In this document: positions 49,131-62,022 of the stretch, piece by piece
Numbering within the stretch: the stretch's first letter is position 1
Layout of the letters: each line of letters starts with the position of its first letter
DNA from: Ottelia alismoides
Lineage: Eukaryota > Streptophyta > Magnoliopsida > Alismatales > Hydrocharitaceae
Length of the DNA: 64,000 nt
Assembly: GCA_037367405.1 (NCBI GenBank)
Contig: JAZKJV010009784.1
Location: 1,302,001-1,366,000, forward strand
Direction: 5' to 3'
Translations under genes and position numbers: made by a program
The notes under the pieces: model-generated
Databases searched by the model: none
What the model was told of the DNA's origin: nothing
Seen by the model: only the letters and a program-made list of their open reading frames with translations

Positions 49131-49760
49131 AAAGAACTAGTGGATAGAATGTATTTACAAGTATTAACAAGGATTATGTATACATTTACAATGGATTTTA
49201 TACAAAAGTAAATATAAGATCATATAATTTTTATACAATATATTATTTATAAAAGAATATGATTTACAAGTTTAATAAATAAATTTTACAAAAGGATTTT
49301 ATTCACAAGTTTTAAAAATTGGCTCTTATGAACAAATTTCATTTACATCAAAAAATTTTATTTATACAACTTACAATTAGTCATGGGTTTTTTTTATACA
49401 CGGATTTTACAAGAAGTTTACAGAAGTTTTTTTACACTTTTACAAAAACCTTTCAAAATAAGTTACAAAATTTATATAAAACCTTCTACAAATAATTTAC
49501 AAACTAATTTACAAATAAATTTTTCAAATCATTTTTTTCAAATTTACAAACATTTTACGATAATTTTTGTACAAAAATAATTTTATGAATTACTTTACAA
49601 ATAAAATTATTTTCCAAGAATTTTTACAAAAATAATTTTACAAATATTTTACAAAATTTTTTACAAAAATATTTATAAAGAATTTACAAAATATTTTTAG
49701 AGAGCAATTTTTCAAGAGGATTTTCAAACCTTTTAGAAATCATTTTGCAAAATATTTTGA
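49130..49760. repeat. TTTACAAA low-complexity tract
   Basis: Some 600 bp consist largely of TTTACAAA, TTTTACAAAA and variants at irregular spacing, with spacer A/T runs. It is not a perfect tandem array but plainly derives from one short motif. No coding function. Confidence 0.75.
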
Positions 49761-49854
49761 TTCCAATTTTATAAATATGAGCCATATTATTAAAATATAA
49801 TAAAATATGAGTTATGACTTCTAAATTATATTTACAATATATATGACACCCCCT

Positions 49855-50190
49855 TATACTTATCGAGAACCATATCCCATAGTGACTAAGAAGCGACAAA
49901 GGTGACATAACTCGTGCTAAGTATAGAAAAGATAAAAGAATCTTATAATATAATGACTCGACTTTTCCCCTATACTTAAGGTAAAATATGCCTAAGTATA
50001 GATAGAATATCAATAGTTAAGGGACAAGCGAGGGAACAGAAGAAAATAAACAAGATATTATCCCTCCTTTACTTAACGTAAGGTCTCCCTAAGCATAAGG
50101 AAAAAAATAATGGTAATAAAACAAAACAAAAATAAAACAACTCTGTGTCTACATCCCCAACACTTAGGATAAAGAACACCCTAAATATAG
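49855..50190. repeat. Series of four hairpin-forming inverted repeats in element D
   Basis: Four inverted repeats share a CTTA(A/G)G ... C(C/T)TAAG theme at about 100-bp spacing: 49855-49867 with 49911-49925 (TATACTTA / TAAGTATA); 49970-49981 with 49990-50001; 50065-50075 with 50089-50100; and a weaker one at 50161-50190. The regular spacing and common sequence suggest a once-ordered repeat of structured units. Confidence 0.65.
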
Positions 50191-50399
50191 CAAAATCCTA
50201 AGCGAGACATGGGATGTAAAATAAAAAACGGAAGGAAGAAAGAAATAAAAGAAAACATGTATGTACAAAGCGAAAGAAAAGAGTAACTCGGTTATGAGAT
50301 GCCGAATGTGAACAACAAAGATCACATCTCATACAACAAGAATCAGGGTAACCTCGATGGTCAGCGACTCGTGATCAAGAAAGGGTTTCAAACACTGAC

Positions 50400-53360
50400 C
50401 GTTAATATTGAACATGGACTCAAAAGACAAGATAGTTCACAATGTCAGCATACCGTTAATACTGAAGGGTGGGATCCTCCTGATGGTAAGACTTGCTTTT
50501 AAGATAAAAGCCTTAAGTCGTTGCTCGGTCCAACCTTATGGAACTTTCTTAGCAACAAGATAGTTCACAATGTTAGCATACCATGGAAGTGAGGCGACTG
50601 CAAATATCGCCTCATTTAGAAAAGTCTCGGTAATGTGTTGTAGTAAACTCAAAAGTCTCAAAATGCTCGATTCTTGAAATATAACCTACCATCACATTCT
50701 TGACTCTAGGTTTGACTTTAATCTCAATGTCAAACTCTTGAACTAGAAGGATCCATCTTGTAAGACATGTCTTAGAATACTTTTTATCCATAAGTAACCA
50801 GATGGTGGTGTGGTCATAAAGATAGTCATTTTGGATCCTAAGATGTAGGATCTAAATTTATCAAAAGCAAAGACTATGGCTAACATTCATTTCTCTGTGA
50901 TAGTGTAATTCTGTTGGGCAAAATCCAAAGTCCTTCCAGTATTGTGAATGGCGTACAGAAGGCCATCCCTCATATGTCCTAAAATAACCCAACGATAAAA
51001 TTGAAGGCATCTGTCATGGTCTCAAATGGGAGAGACCAATCGAGTGGCTGAAGAATAGGAGCTTGTACAACCATGCTCTTGCGTGTCTGAAAATATGAAA
51101 GACATTTATCATTTACAAGGAACTCAGTGTCTTTTGTAAGAAGATCAGTAAGCAGTTGGGAAATTTTCCTGAATTCTTGAATGAAATGTCGGTAGAAGCT
51201 GACATGCCCCAGAAAAGACCGCAAATACTTTAGATTGGATGGAAGATTGAGCTTCTTGATGATATACCTCTTGGTTGTATCCGCCTCCATGCCCTTGTTA
51301 GAGATGATGTGACCAAGGATCGTCTTATGAGTCATCATGAAATGACTCTTCTCCCAAGAAAGAACAAGATTCACATCAACACAATGATATAGCACCCGGT
51401 CTAGGCTAGAACGCATGAATCCAAATCACTTCCATAGACCGAGAAGTCGTCCATGAGAACATCCAAAAAATCACCCACCATGTTTGCAAAGATGGAAAGC
51501 ATACACCTTTGGAATGTTGCAGGAGCATTACATAGTCCAAAGGGCATTCGTCTAAAATCATACGTCCCAAATGGACAGGTGAATATGATTTTATTTTGGT
51601 CTTCAAGAGTAATGGCCACCTGATTATATCCCGAGTACCCATCAAGAAAACAGTAGTGACTTTTTCCATATAATATCTAAATAATCTGATCAATAAACGA
51701 TGGTTGGAAGTGATCATGCTTGGTTGCTGGGATCAAACCTTTGTAGTCCACACAGACTCGTCAAGAAGTTCGTACTTGGGTAGAGATTTCCTCTCTGTCC
51801 TCATTGATTACTGTAGTGATACCCATCTTCTTGGGTACTACATGAAGTGGACTGGCCCATTTGGAGTTGGAGATTGGATAGATAAAATCGACACTCCACC
51901 ACTTAGAAATATCCTTCATAACCCTCTTGAAGATTCGGGCTTGACCTACGCTTGAATTCACACGATGGATTGATATGATCCTCTAAAATTATATGGCAGG
52001 AGCACAGAGTGGGACTAATCCCATTGAGATCCGCTACTAACCACCCGATTGCCTTGCAATTTCTTTTAAGAACCTCCACCAAGCGTGATTCTTGATCTTC
52101 GATCAAATGAGAAGACATAATGACTGGGAACATTTTGTGATCTCTAGAAAGGAATCGGTACTTCATGAGAGTGAAGGTTGCTACTTCTCCAGGCGTGTCG
52201 ACCTCTACCTCTGACACTACCAATTCTAGTTCAGGATCTAGCGAACATGATCTTGATCTTTCACTATCTCACTGGAGGATAGAGAGAAGAGCCATTAAGC
52301 CTACTCCATCACTTTTGAGGTAAGGATTTTAGCTTCAGGTGGGTGGAACTGGGAATATCTAGTTTTGTGAGGGTATGCATGAAAGATACTGGATCTATAT
52401 GTAAGCTCATTATGCTCATCTTTATTGACTGGAAACTTCACAATTGATGACTGGCGAGATTGTAGTCACTCTCTCTCTCAGTAGTGGTTATAGGATCTTC
52501 GGAAATTAGACATGGAATATAATCCTCAAAATCTTGCCAATCAAAATCCACCTCGGAGGAATCACTATCAGAATGACATGACAAAAAGTATTTTTCTCCA
52601 TCAAAATCTACTTCCTAGGTCTCAATAATATTCTGATCCAAGACTATGCTCACTAAACTCTCATTATCTGGTGACTGGCAATGCAGTTCATCTGAAAGAG
52701 TGATGAGAGGTCGTGAAACTGGGTCTGACCGAACTTCTTCATCATATGTTAAAAAAATCACAGTCATCGTGAATGCCTAGCTCTTCATCTGGTGCTTGAT
52801 CTGAACTAGGTCTGGTAATGGAGTCCTCAATTGTCTTTGTTTGTATACTTTCATCGTCGATGCGAAAGTGTACCTTCTCGTTACCATATACAGATATGAC
52901 ATTTGTAGTCACCAGAAAAGGTCGTCTTAATATGATTGTGGTAACAATCACTCATTATGCGACCTCCATGTCCAATACAATGAATTCCACAAGGAACTGC
53001 AAACCATGAATGGTGATAATAACATTTTTTGGCAACCCATTCGACCTCTTCACCAATCTATCATCAAACTACAGAACTATCCTGCTTGGTCTGAGAGTCC
53101 TAAACTTGAGCTTATTGAGCAAGGAAAAAGGAAGGAGGTTGATCGACGTACCACTATCTAATAGAATATCGTCGAATTTCTGCTCTTGAAATTTGCATCT
53201 AACATATGGAGCTCCTATATCTGGCTTATTGGTTGGAAGTCTGTTCCGAATTGCATAGCATGTTTCCTTGGTCAACACATGAATTTCTAAGCAGTTATTG
53301 TGTCTCTTCTTCCTTCGTAATCTTCGCCTTGAGTCATTTCTGGAAGAGAGAGACATGCGC
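50400..53360 (-). pseudogene. Element D pol: protease, reverse transcriptase, RNase H, integrase N-terminus
   Basis: Minus strand, in order. Protease LLDSGTSINLLPFSLLNKL lies near 53110-53170 and its end ILRRPFLVTT near 52910. The spacer before RT (AIGWLVADLNGISPTLCSCHI) is near 52000. RT has SPLHVVPKKMG (51830), FRRMPFGLCNAPATFQR (51540) and the catalytic VLMDDFSVYG near 51440, where M replaces the aromatic residue of YxDD. Next come HIISNKGME and RSFLGHVSFYRHFI (51190-51310). RNase H traces extend to 50700. LPWYANIVNYLV near 50580 marks the integrase N-terminal region. The integrase catalytic core is not seen; the hairpin region follows. Stops and frameshifts are frequent. Confidence 0.85.
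50427..50582. repeat. 28-bp direct repeat in the integrase remnant of element D
   Basis: A 28-bp sequence containing GATAGTTCACAATG occurs at 50427-50454 and 50555-50582, differing at one position. A second short repeat around ACCGTTAATA lies between and before them. They mark a small internal duplication. Confidence 0.7.
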
Positions 53361-55522
53361 CAAGGCCTCTGAGAGTGTAAGCTGAACGTTGAATCTGTCG
53401 ATCATACTCTCACTAAACTCCATGCTTTATTTCTTTTTGGGATTTCTTTTTTATATCCTTTTCATAAGTGAAATGGTTAAGGAAAAGTAATAGGTGCAAC
53501 CTCCTCAGATGTATGGATAGTTGGAGGGTTAGAAACATGTCCATTTGCATGTTTGTGTCTAGCTCCATTTAAACCATCGTAATCACAAGAAGAAGTAGCA
53601 GATTTAAAAGAAGAAACCTTTCTTTATTTTTCTTTATGAATTGTATATTTTATACATTTTTTTGTATTTTTACATCTTCATCATTGTATAAAAGTGCAAG
53701 TAAACAACTATTTCATCTATACAAAAAAATTGGTGGCATCAGTACCACCATCAACATCATGCATAGAGGCATCAACACTATTGTCTTTATTCTCAAATTT
53801 GGTTGCATCAGCGCCACCACCAGCAATAGAAAAAGTGGTGGCTTTAGCACCATCATCATCTCATCTAGCTCATTGATATCATCAACTAGTGCATCCTCCT
53901 CTTACATAGATGAGGTGTCTCCTGTTGGAACTCTATTGGTCCTAAGAATTGCAAAATTAGCATAAAATGAAGAATAAGAATTTGTATCTATGAATACCTA
54001 ACTATGGAGGGTAGGCTCTGTCAAATGTACCTTCTCCGACTTCCTCTTTAAACCATTCGGATTGGGCTCAATATGAGCAGTAATGGCAGACTTTCCTTTA
54101 ACCATCTCAATCATCTCGTGTTTAAACTCACCCATTTCTCATCGAAATGTGATTTTCTAATCGACTATCATGCGGACGAGACCCTCAAGTGTTGGGTTCT
54201 AATATAAAGAACAATAAGACCCAGACAAATTACTGCTATGATATTGAGGTCGATGGGTAGGCTGAGAAGGCATCAGCTTCTGAGATGGATATGAGTTCTG
54301 CCACCACTGAGTAGCCTGATATAGACGAGGACCGGAGTAGTAATGCTCCCTTCATACACCTGAGGTTGTTGCTGGGATGAAGTACCTTATGTAGACCAAT
54401 GGAAATCAGGATGATCGCGATAGATCCCTGGCTTCTCGTGAGACTGGTTGTACCATATCTCGTTGACTTCAATCAACAACTCAGGTGATTCTTGGCGAAC
54501 ATGGGCAAGGAAGAAATGGGATGATCACTCTGATAAGCACCATATGAGTATCAGGAGATGGTGGTTGTTGTGGTAACTGGTAAATAAGAGTGTTCGGGAC
54601 ATGCTCAGAAGGTATATGATGAACATGTTGCTAGTGAGGCTATGGTCGTAGAAGTATGCTCTTGTTCCCTAGATCAGCTGGTGACCTAGAAGAAGGTGTG
54701 AAAGCTGTATGTACCTTCTGAAGGCACATGATCTGAGTCTTCAGGTCACTCAAACATCTTACAAGATCGTCATACTTATCAATCTTGTCTAATAGATGAG
54801 GACTTATAATGAATAATCTCCATGCAATTCAATAGATGAGGCTTTTTTATAATCTCCATACAATTCAGCTACTGACAAATGATCTCCATATCAATAGATG
54901 AGGACTTATCATGAATAAGATCAGTAGAAGAAGATGGACTTGCATCAATCTATGCCACTCTGGAATGCTACGAATGTGATGGAAACTTCACATTTGTGTA
55001 GTATCGAGTCTGGGACATCGTGGTATAATTCTTTGCCATCTCCTCATAGATAGCCTAGACTTGATCCTCATGTTTGGAGAAATAGGAATCTCCACAAGAT
55101 GCATTCATCGCTCCTTGTAACTCTGGTATCATCCCACAGGAGAACCTCTGAACAAGATCGGCTTTGTGTTCTCATGGTGGGGACACTACTCAAGGAACTC
55201 TCTGAATCTGTCCCATGCTTCGAGAAACTGCCCATTCGTGAGCATGTTTAATTTGTTAATCATATCTCTCGCAGGGTTCATGCGACCGAGTGGATATTAC
55301 TTCTTCAAGTACTTAATGCAAAGCTGCTCCCAAGTAGTGACTATTCTCCCAAGGTGTTTCAACCAATAAGTAGCCTGATCGATCAGGGATGATGCAAAGG
55401 TGATCATCTTGATTGTGTCCTCATCTACATGAAAATTATGCACCATGTTGTACATCAGCTCAAACTCCCATAAGTGTAGGTACAGTTCCTCAGTAAAATG
55501 TCTGTAAAACTTAAGCAACAGC
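53361..55522 (-). pseudogene. Element D gag (Athila type), 5' end cut by element C
   Basis: The minus strand shows LLLKFYRHFTEEL, DEDTIKMITFASSLIDQATYWL (split by no stop) and MNPARDMINKLNMLTNGQFLEAWDRFREFLE near 55200-55500. After a frame change come features of Athila Gag: a GMIPELQGAMNASCGDSYF stretch and YEEMAKNY near 55010-55140. The part towards the protease (53400-54600) is low in recognisable motifs. Gag forms the virus-like particle of the element. The N-terminal part is missing because element C is inserted at 55522/55523. Confidence 0.78.
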
Positions 55523-58500
55523 TGGATAGTTGATGGATATGTGATTCATCACTCTAAAAGATGAAAATAGAGCATTGTTCCAAAGTAATTAGTTGCATTT
55601 AATCTTATATATCGTGTTATTATCATTCATGCACTTGTAAATAGTACTCGCATTTTAGCTTGCATAATCGCATTTAATAAGAAGCCAAAATCCTTGCACA
55701 TTAATACCTTACACTCCTATTTTTAATTATTTTTCATAAATTCAAAATAAATAAAAATAACTTTGTTGTGTATATATTAATAACACTAATAAAGGAAAAA
55801 TATATAAAAATACTAACTTGTTTTATTGCCCAACCAAACCAAGACCCTAGTTTTGAGACAAAATGTCCTAAATGTGAATATCTCTCTTATACAGTCTCCT
55901 ATGGACCCCTACTCGCTTACGAATTAATATGGATTCAATTATCAACAAAATAAGATAATATTCAAAAGAATCGGAGTTCATATGTGAAACTTGGGTTTTG
56001 GAGCCTATTTGTATATTGTATATATTAACTATTTCGACCTTGTTACTTCATGTACAAAAATAACTTATTTTTATTTATTTCTTTTTCATTTATTTTGTTT
56101 TATTTATGTTTAAATAAAACATGCAATTTTTAAATAAAAATTGAATCAAAAACCAAAGAAAATTAGTCTCTCTAAGTCTGTTTATATAATATCTATATAT
56201 CACTCGTATTTCATTTCTTAATTTTCGTAATTATTAAAAATGAAAAAAATTGATTAAGTTGTAATAATTATTTTATATTTTATCTAGGTATATTTTTATT
56301 TTTACCTTATTTAGAAATGACAAAAATTGCAAAATAAGAATATGGTATTTTATATTAGAGTACCACCAAAAATATATCTCATACAAATGACCTCTTTTGA
56401 TTTTGGGTCCTTCATAAAAATTGTAGATATCATCGAGATGAACAACTTTTGTGTTGACAATGTTTTCAGTTGACCTCATTTTCTATTTTTTTATTTTATT
56501 TTGATTTAATTTCTGAAATTTCAAGGAGCGACACGTGGCAGCTCTTAGAGCTGCCACCTGTCACCCCTTTTTTATTTTTATTTATTACTGCGACCTCCCC
56601 TCCCGGTAAGGCAGATTCCCAGTCTGCATGGATTCAAGGAAGTGAAGTTTCGACAACCGCTTTCCTTTTGCTTTCAACCTTGCTTTCGCCTTTTGATTTA
56701 GTCTCTTACCTTCTAAGTAATTACACATACACGACAACCATTTTTCTAGTTGCGAAGAGATTAAGCACCAGCTCAAAATACCCCATCTCTAGTCTACCCT
56801 CGAAGATAGTCGAACTTTCACTCTCTTGGACCCGATGCTGCGCATTGCGGAGCCTCTTCCCTTTCCTCTTGCGCGGAGCTGTAGGTAGCACATTGACTTT
56901 CTTGATTGATAGTAGGACCGCCCTATCACTTCCTTTTATTGAGGCTAGTTATTTTATTCCCAGATTGGTCCTTGCTCCTTTCTCTACCTCAGGCTCTAAC
57001 CGCTTCCACACTTCTTTTTCAAAGGCTCCTTAGGAGGGACTACTTCTTTCCTTGAGTTCATCCCAAATAGATCATACCTTTCCATACTTGAGACTTTCCT
57101 CCCTACATATTCTATTACAGGATATAGCTCTAATGTGTCGATCTTCTCTATTGGATTGGCTCGATGTCTACTCGTCTCCCTAACAATCTTCTCGAAAAAT
57201 CTCACTTTCATATAAACTACCTTTCATTTTGTGGGTGATAGGAGGGAAAGACATACCTCAACTACCTCATGACTTGACCTGTTGACATCCCCTCGGATCG
57301 TCCATGAGTGAGGACTCGGTTGACAAGAAAAGGAAAAGAAGGCCTCCCTACCAAACAAAAAGTTAGGGGTCTTTTGCTTGCGCCTTCTTTTCCTAGGGGC
57401 TAGAACGAGCCCTCTTTATTCCGAGAACCTCATCAGATCTGGCCTTCCGTCATCAATTTGCAAAATCCCACCTATGGTTTCCCATGATGAATAGGAAGCG
57501 GACCCTACGGAGAGGGAGAAGAGGGATGGAGAAGACCCGCCTCTAATCACTATTTGATATATTTCTTTAGGTAATTCCCTAAAAAGAAAAAGAAAACTCC
57601 TTTATTATTTTAATTTTATTTATTTTATTTTTAGCTTCCACATGGTCGATTCTCAACATGTCACGTGCCCCCATCTTCCCCCTTCTCCCGCACAGAATAG
57701 TTGCCCGCCTTCTACAGCGGCTCTCCGCCTCCCTCTCCTACGTAACTGCCACACCTATATCGTTCGACCTCCCTCTCAATCGCTAAACGTCAACCCATCC
57801 TCGATGCCTTGCAACCGACATCCCTATCTTCCTTATGCACCACTCCTCTCATGACCAAGCCATGACAGTGCTCCACCTCCCTCTCATGTGTAACCGCCGC
57901 TCACCCATTACTCTCTCTCCTACGCACAAGCACCACCTTCTCCACCTTCTATCGCACGTCTCGCAAACCCCTAACCATAGATAAAATCCTTGACCTCACC
58001 AACTTCCACCCCATCCGCCACTATGAGAACAAGTCCATCTAGCTTCGATCTTCCCTCGATGACAGTGAGAGCAAGAGTAGCGTGAGCGATGATTGTGTGG
58101 CTCGCTGGAATAATCCAAGGGAGTTTCATCCCTTGTCATAGCTCTGTTGCAAGCTACTCAGCTCCACCTTACCAAGGAATGTGAGCAACAACTAGATGGA
58201 GCCAAGCTCCATACCCCTAGGCACCTCTATCATCCTCTATATAGGTTGTGTAGATCCTAGGTTCCATCCGATCGTATCCTCCTTCCTCTCTGTTGTTCCC
58301 AATCTCTATGTTCTCTTAATTTTTCTTCTTTGATTTTAATCCATAACACTCGATCCACACTAATCAACTCCACCTTTGATTCCCTCTGATTCCATATCTA
58401 CCTTTCATCCCTGACCACCGCGATCATGCATGGTGGTCAGAGGTTCGGAGCTCTTCCTCTTCCTCGTCGGGCTCATCCCATTTCACTTTTCCTTATTGTG

Positions 58501-60165
58501 TTTGAACCAATGTTTTTTCTGAGTCGTTAACACTTGCATGACATAGGTGCCTCGTGCCTCTAGATCAACCACCGCTCGATCCTTGTTTCTACCTGCAACT
58601 TCTGTATTTCGATGTCGAGCATCACCTTTGGCTGATTTGAGGTTGAGCACCACAGTATCATTGGAAGGCCTACTGAGCATCGAGAAGCCAATCCTCATTT
58701 GGAGTCTATTCATTCTCTGAAGCACTAGCAACAAACCTCATCTAGAGGTATATACAATCAGGTCAAACACCACAGCTTGGACATCCGATCATCACCAACT
58801 AGAGATCAATCGTGATCACCGAAATCAAGTGAATCCACATGTGAATGAAGCTCGTGTAAAATAGTCGAAGTATCTTGAAAATATTGTGAAGATATGAAAA
58901 ACAAGTAGATCTTGAGATCAAGTCCATAATTGTTGCTCAAAGCGTTTATAATTAGGGAAGAACAACATTTTTTTCTCCAGTACAAAGGAAGACCACATAA
59001 TCATCTGTGATCGTACGTTGTTAACGATCCACATCTATACCATCTCCCAGCCATTTAGCAATGCACGTACGCATCACATGAGTGAGGGGCAAATTGCATC
59101 CCACCTCCTCTAATTTCCAACAAATAGAGAATGGCCACGTCGACCAGTGCACGTGTGCATAAAGTGTAGGGGTAGGGAAAATTGTGGCATACCCCATTGC
59201 TTGAGGTAATTTTCTTTTAGTCCCCATCCGCATTTTTTTAAATTATTTCATTTTATTTTGTTTTGCATCTATACCCCTATGTTGGAGTCCTAATTGAAAC
59301 AATCATTTTACATGAAAATTTAATTTCAAAAGTTGCACTGCGTCGAACAATTTATTCCTTATTCGTATAGATGCCTAATGTAATTTGTAAATATTGCTTT
59401 ATTTATTAATATTTATTGAGGCAAACACTGTAATATTTTATGTTTTTTTCTTTGTAAATTTGTAATAAATCATTAATTAATCCAAAAATTCCCAAAAAAT
59501 TATATTAGATAGAATTAATTGTGTTTTACATTGGGCTTGAAAATCATCTCATTTACACATTTACCTAGGTCAGAATAAATTGTTTTTGTGATTGAACTAA
59601 TTGATTTTTAATTGATTATAACTTAATATTTTAAGGAAATAAAAGTTGTTCTGGATACCTCGCGTATAGAACAATCTAGGATAATTTTATTTCTAAAAAA
59701 TAATTTGGTTTGCTATTTATTGAAATTAAATTACTTAAAATCACAAAGTCTATATATTTAATTCATAGTAAATTTATTATATATTGAAAAAGTACAAAAA
59801 ATCATAATAGCTTAATTTCATTATTTTTAACATTCTGGCCAAGTTTTAGGATTTTTAGACATCATTTGACTGATCTTTGCATTTTAGCCTCTAAACATAG
59901 CCAAAATTGCATTTTTCATCATTAATTGCATAAAAAATATAAAAATGCACATCTGAAAATCTACTTCCTAATTTCATCTAAAAAGAGACCTAAGGAGATA
60001 GTGGCCTCCCTGAGATTGACCTTGGGCTTACCCAAGTAAACAAAATAAATCTGACTACTCATTTTAATTAAATATTAATTTAAGCAGTCATTTTGATTAA
60101 TATGTGATTGCCCACCTATAACGAATATCAAAGCTAATTCACACAAGTAGCGAAGGGTAATCTCA
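55523..60165 (+). repeat. LTR-C, 5' LTR of element C
   Basis: It matches 36116-43753 without hAT2. It starts TGGATAGTTGATGG and ends about TAATCTCA before an AGTTTTTTAAA spacer and the PBS, the same arrangement as in many Athila elements. It carries an organelle-like insert at about 56590-57600. Without that insert it is about 3.6-3.7 kb. No gene is recognised. Confidence 0.75.
56590..57600. other. Organelle-like (probably mitochondrial) insert in LTR-C
   Basis: The other LTR-C copy is purely AT-rich across the equivalent point (about 37205-37470). Here about 1 kb of mixed-composition DNA of plant-mitochondrial style intervenes, with stretches such as TCCCTTTCCTCTTGCGCGGA and TCTTTTCCTAGGGGC. 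No organelle gene is recognised within it; the plus-strand frame at 56470-57033 merely crosses the junction. The insertion is clear, its origin less so. Confidence 0.55.
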
Positions 60166-60176
60166 AGTTTTTTAAA

Positions 60177-60193
60177 TGGCACTTTTGTTGGGG
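60177..60193 (+). other. Primer-binding site of element C (decayed, tRNA-Asp type)
   Basis: TGGCACTTTTGTTGGGG against TGGCGCCGTTGCCGGGG: five differences, four of them C-to-T or G-to-A. The preceding AAGTTTTTT is typical of the LTR/PBS junction in Athila elements. Confidence 0.75.
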
Positions 60194-62022
60194 AGACATG
60201 ACTTAGGTTGACTTTTAGACAATTTAGAAATTAGGTTTTCCATCCCCTGGGTAATCTAAATCTTGTGGTTTCTTATATTTATCACTCTCCTTATTTTCTT
60301 ACATTTTTATTTCTATATTTATTTTTTTATTTTATTTTATGTATCTCTCTATAACCATCATCTTGTTTTATGTGAGGGATCCAAATGCAACGGAGCGGCT
60401 ATTTACGTAGTTGAGCAACTCAGGAGCATTAGAGGCTGGCTTTTTCAGAAAATAAGCCGACATAAGGACATACATTAAATTAAGATCGAGTCGAGTTGTT
60501 AGAGAGTATAGAGTCCTTAGGATTTTATTTTTGCATTTATTTGATTTTTGTAAATATTAATTTGTAATATTTTAGGCAATTGCACATTTACAATGATTCT
60601 TGTTTGAGAGCTCGTGTGTGTAACCGGGACTTTGGATTTTTATTCCTGTGGTGTGGTGAGACTTGTTTCACTTTCATGTTGAGGTCGGGGATCAATTTGA
60701 GTGTCTCATCGGTTAGACCTGCACCTGTGGCTCTTAGAGCTTTACATAGGTCAAATCATCATTAATTATTCCCATATAATTTAGGACCACACATTTTCAC
60801 TTAATAATGTGCACCATAGAACATTCTAATTAGTCAAATCAAATTCAAATTCTTCATGACTAATAGAAGTTCCTAGTAGGTACGGTTTCATCGTCTACAT
60901 TTACATTTAGCATAAGAAATTTCAATTCAATCGTGCATCTCGGTTTGTAGAGATATAGAAGCACTGTAAGTCTTCCTACTCAAGCATTCATCATCATTTT
61001 CCATCGATTGCATAGGCTTTTCTCGATTCCACCTCTTAGTTTTCTCAAAACTTAGGACAAAGAAATTGGGATTGGACGGTAGACATGACTGCTTGTGTTG
61101 CATTAATTATGAGTGATAATTAATCTCTAAAATTTGGATTGATAATATAATTGGACCAAAAAAGTTGCATTAAATTTACATTTATTTTTGGGAGAGCATC
61201 CTATCATTGTACGCATGTACCTACCTCCAGATAGAGTGGGTGAGGACGTAGAGACTATGGTTAGAGTCCAAATCTCTAAACTTGATTCAGGAGTTGCAAG
61301 GGCTTGCCTTCGACCTTAGTATACATTTTGGTCGTGTAAGCTTGTGTGTCTCCTTTGGGTGTGACGTTAAACCCAGCAGCCCTGGCAGATCACCTCATTA
61401 ATTGGGAGCATACAGGAGCACCGTTGGGAGTAAGGTGACTTATCTTATGTGCATGTGTAATGACAAAATTGTTTTATCACTTAACTAAAATTAAAAAGAT
61501 AATGGTTGAACCTTTGCGACCACCACAAGTTAAGTTGGTTAAACCAGGCATTGCTCTTGTGTTTGTTTGTCTATTTATGTGTGTTATTCTTTTGTGCATT
61601 TGCACAATTTTGTCTTAAATCCACATCCATTTCTTTCTAAAGATGTCAACATATTGATATCCATATTCAAACTTTGCATGTCATTTCTCCTCAACTGATT
61701 ACTGACCATCTTTACCATCTCACTCTTCCATGTATCCTCTACCCCATTCCAACTACGAAGTAAGAACTCTGACTAACTTCATAGACTCTCCTTATTCACC
61801 CCAACAGAACCCTCTCTCTGAGATGGTTCCTCCTCAGCCATCTTCCTTCTTTCTATCCCACTCTCATTTTGAAGTCAAAACTCCAACTAACGTCTCCACT
61901 TCTTTACACTTCTCACGTACCCCATATTCTCACACTTTTGATCCACTTCCATCCTGGGCTAACTCACCATATTCTTGGATGCTTGTTGGAGTTAAAGAAC
62001 CATTCAAAGAGCAAGCCACTGG
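60194..62022 (+). other. Element C leader and gag-side fragment
   Basis: Mostly without recognisable coding sequence. An open stretch at about 61730-62022 encodes a proline- and serine-rich piece with two related segments (HSNYEVRTLTN, HSHFEVKTPTN). It resembles in style the proline-rich piece of element A near 31450, so it may be the N-terminal Gag region. At 62023 the frame runs into LTR-E; the last 15 codons of that frame belong to the LTR. Confidence 0.45.

Larger units (their letters stand above)
46293..55522 (-). mobile_element. Athila-like Ty3/gypsy element D (minus strand), interrupted
   Basis: On the minus strand from right to left: gag (to about 53360), protease, reverse transcriptase, RNase H and the start of integrase (to about 50400), a long non-coding 3' region, and the 3' LTR. 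The gag upstream part, leader and 5' LTR are cut off at 55522 by element C and would lie beyond the window. The Gag and reverse transcriptase (MDDFSVYG, LGHIISNKG, SFLGHVSFYRHFI) are of Athila type. Many stops. Confidence 0.8.
55523..62022 (+). mobile_element. Gypsy element C (plus strand), 5' part
   Basis: The 5' LTR is 55523-60165 and a tRNA-Asp-type PBS is at 60177. Leader and gag-side sequence run to 62022, where another LTR (E) interrupts it. The rest of the element lies beyond the window. Orientation is opposite to elements A, B and D. It sits inside the gag of element D. Confidence 0.7.

Noticed and set aside
53636..53965. 109-codon serine-rich plus-strand frame
   Set aside because: Low complexity and antisense to the gag-pol region of element D.
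56470..57033. 187-codon plus-strand frame
   Set aside because: It crosses the junction between LTR-C and the organelle-like insert and has no known domain.
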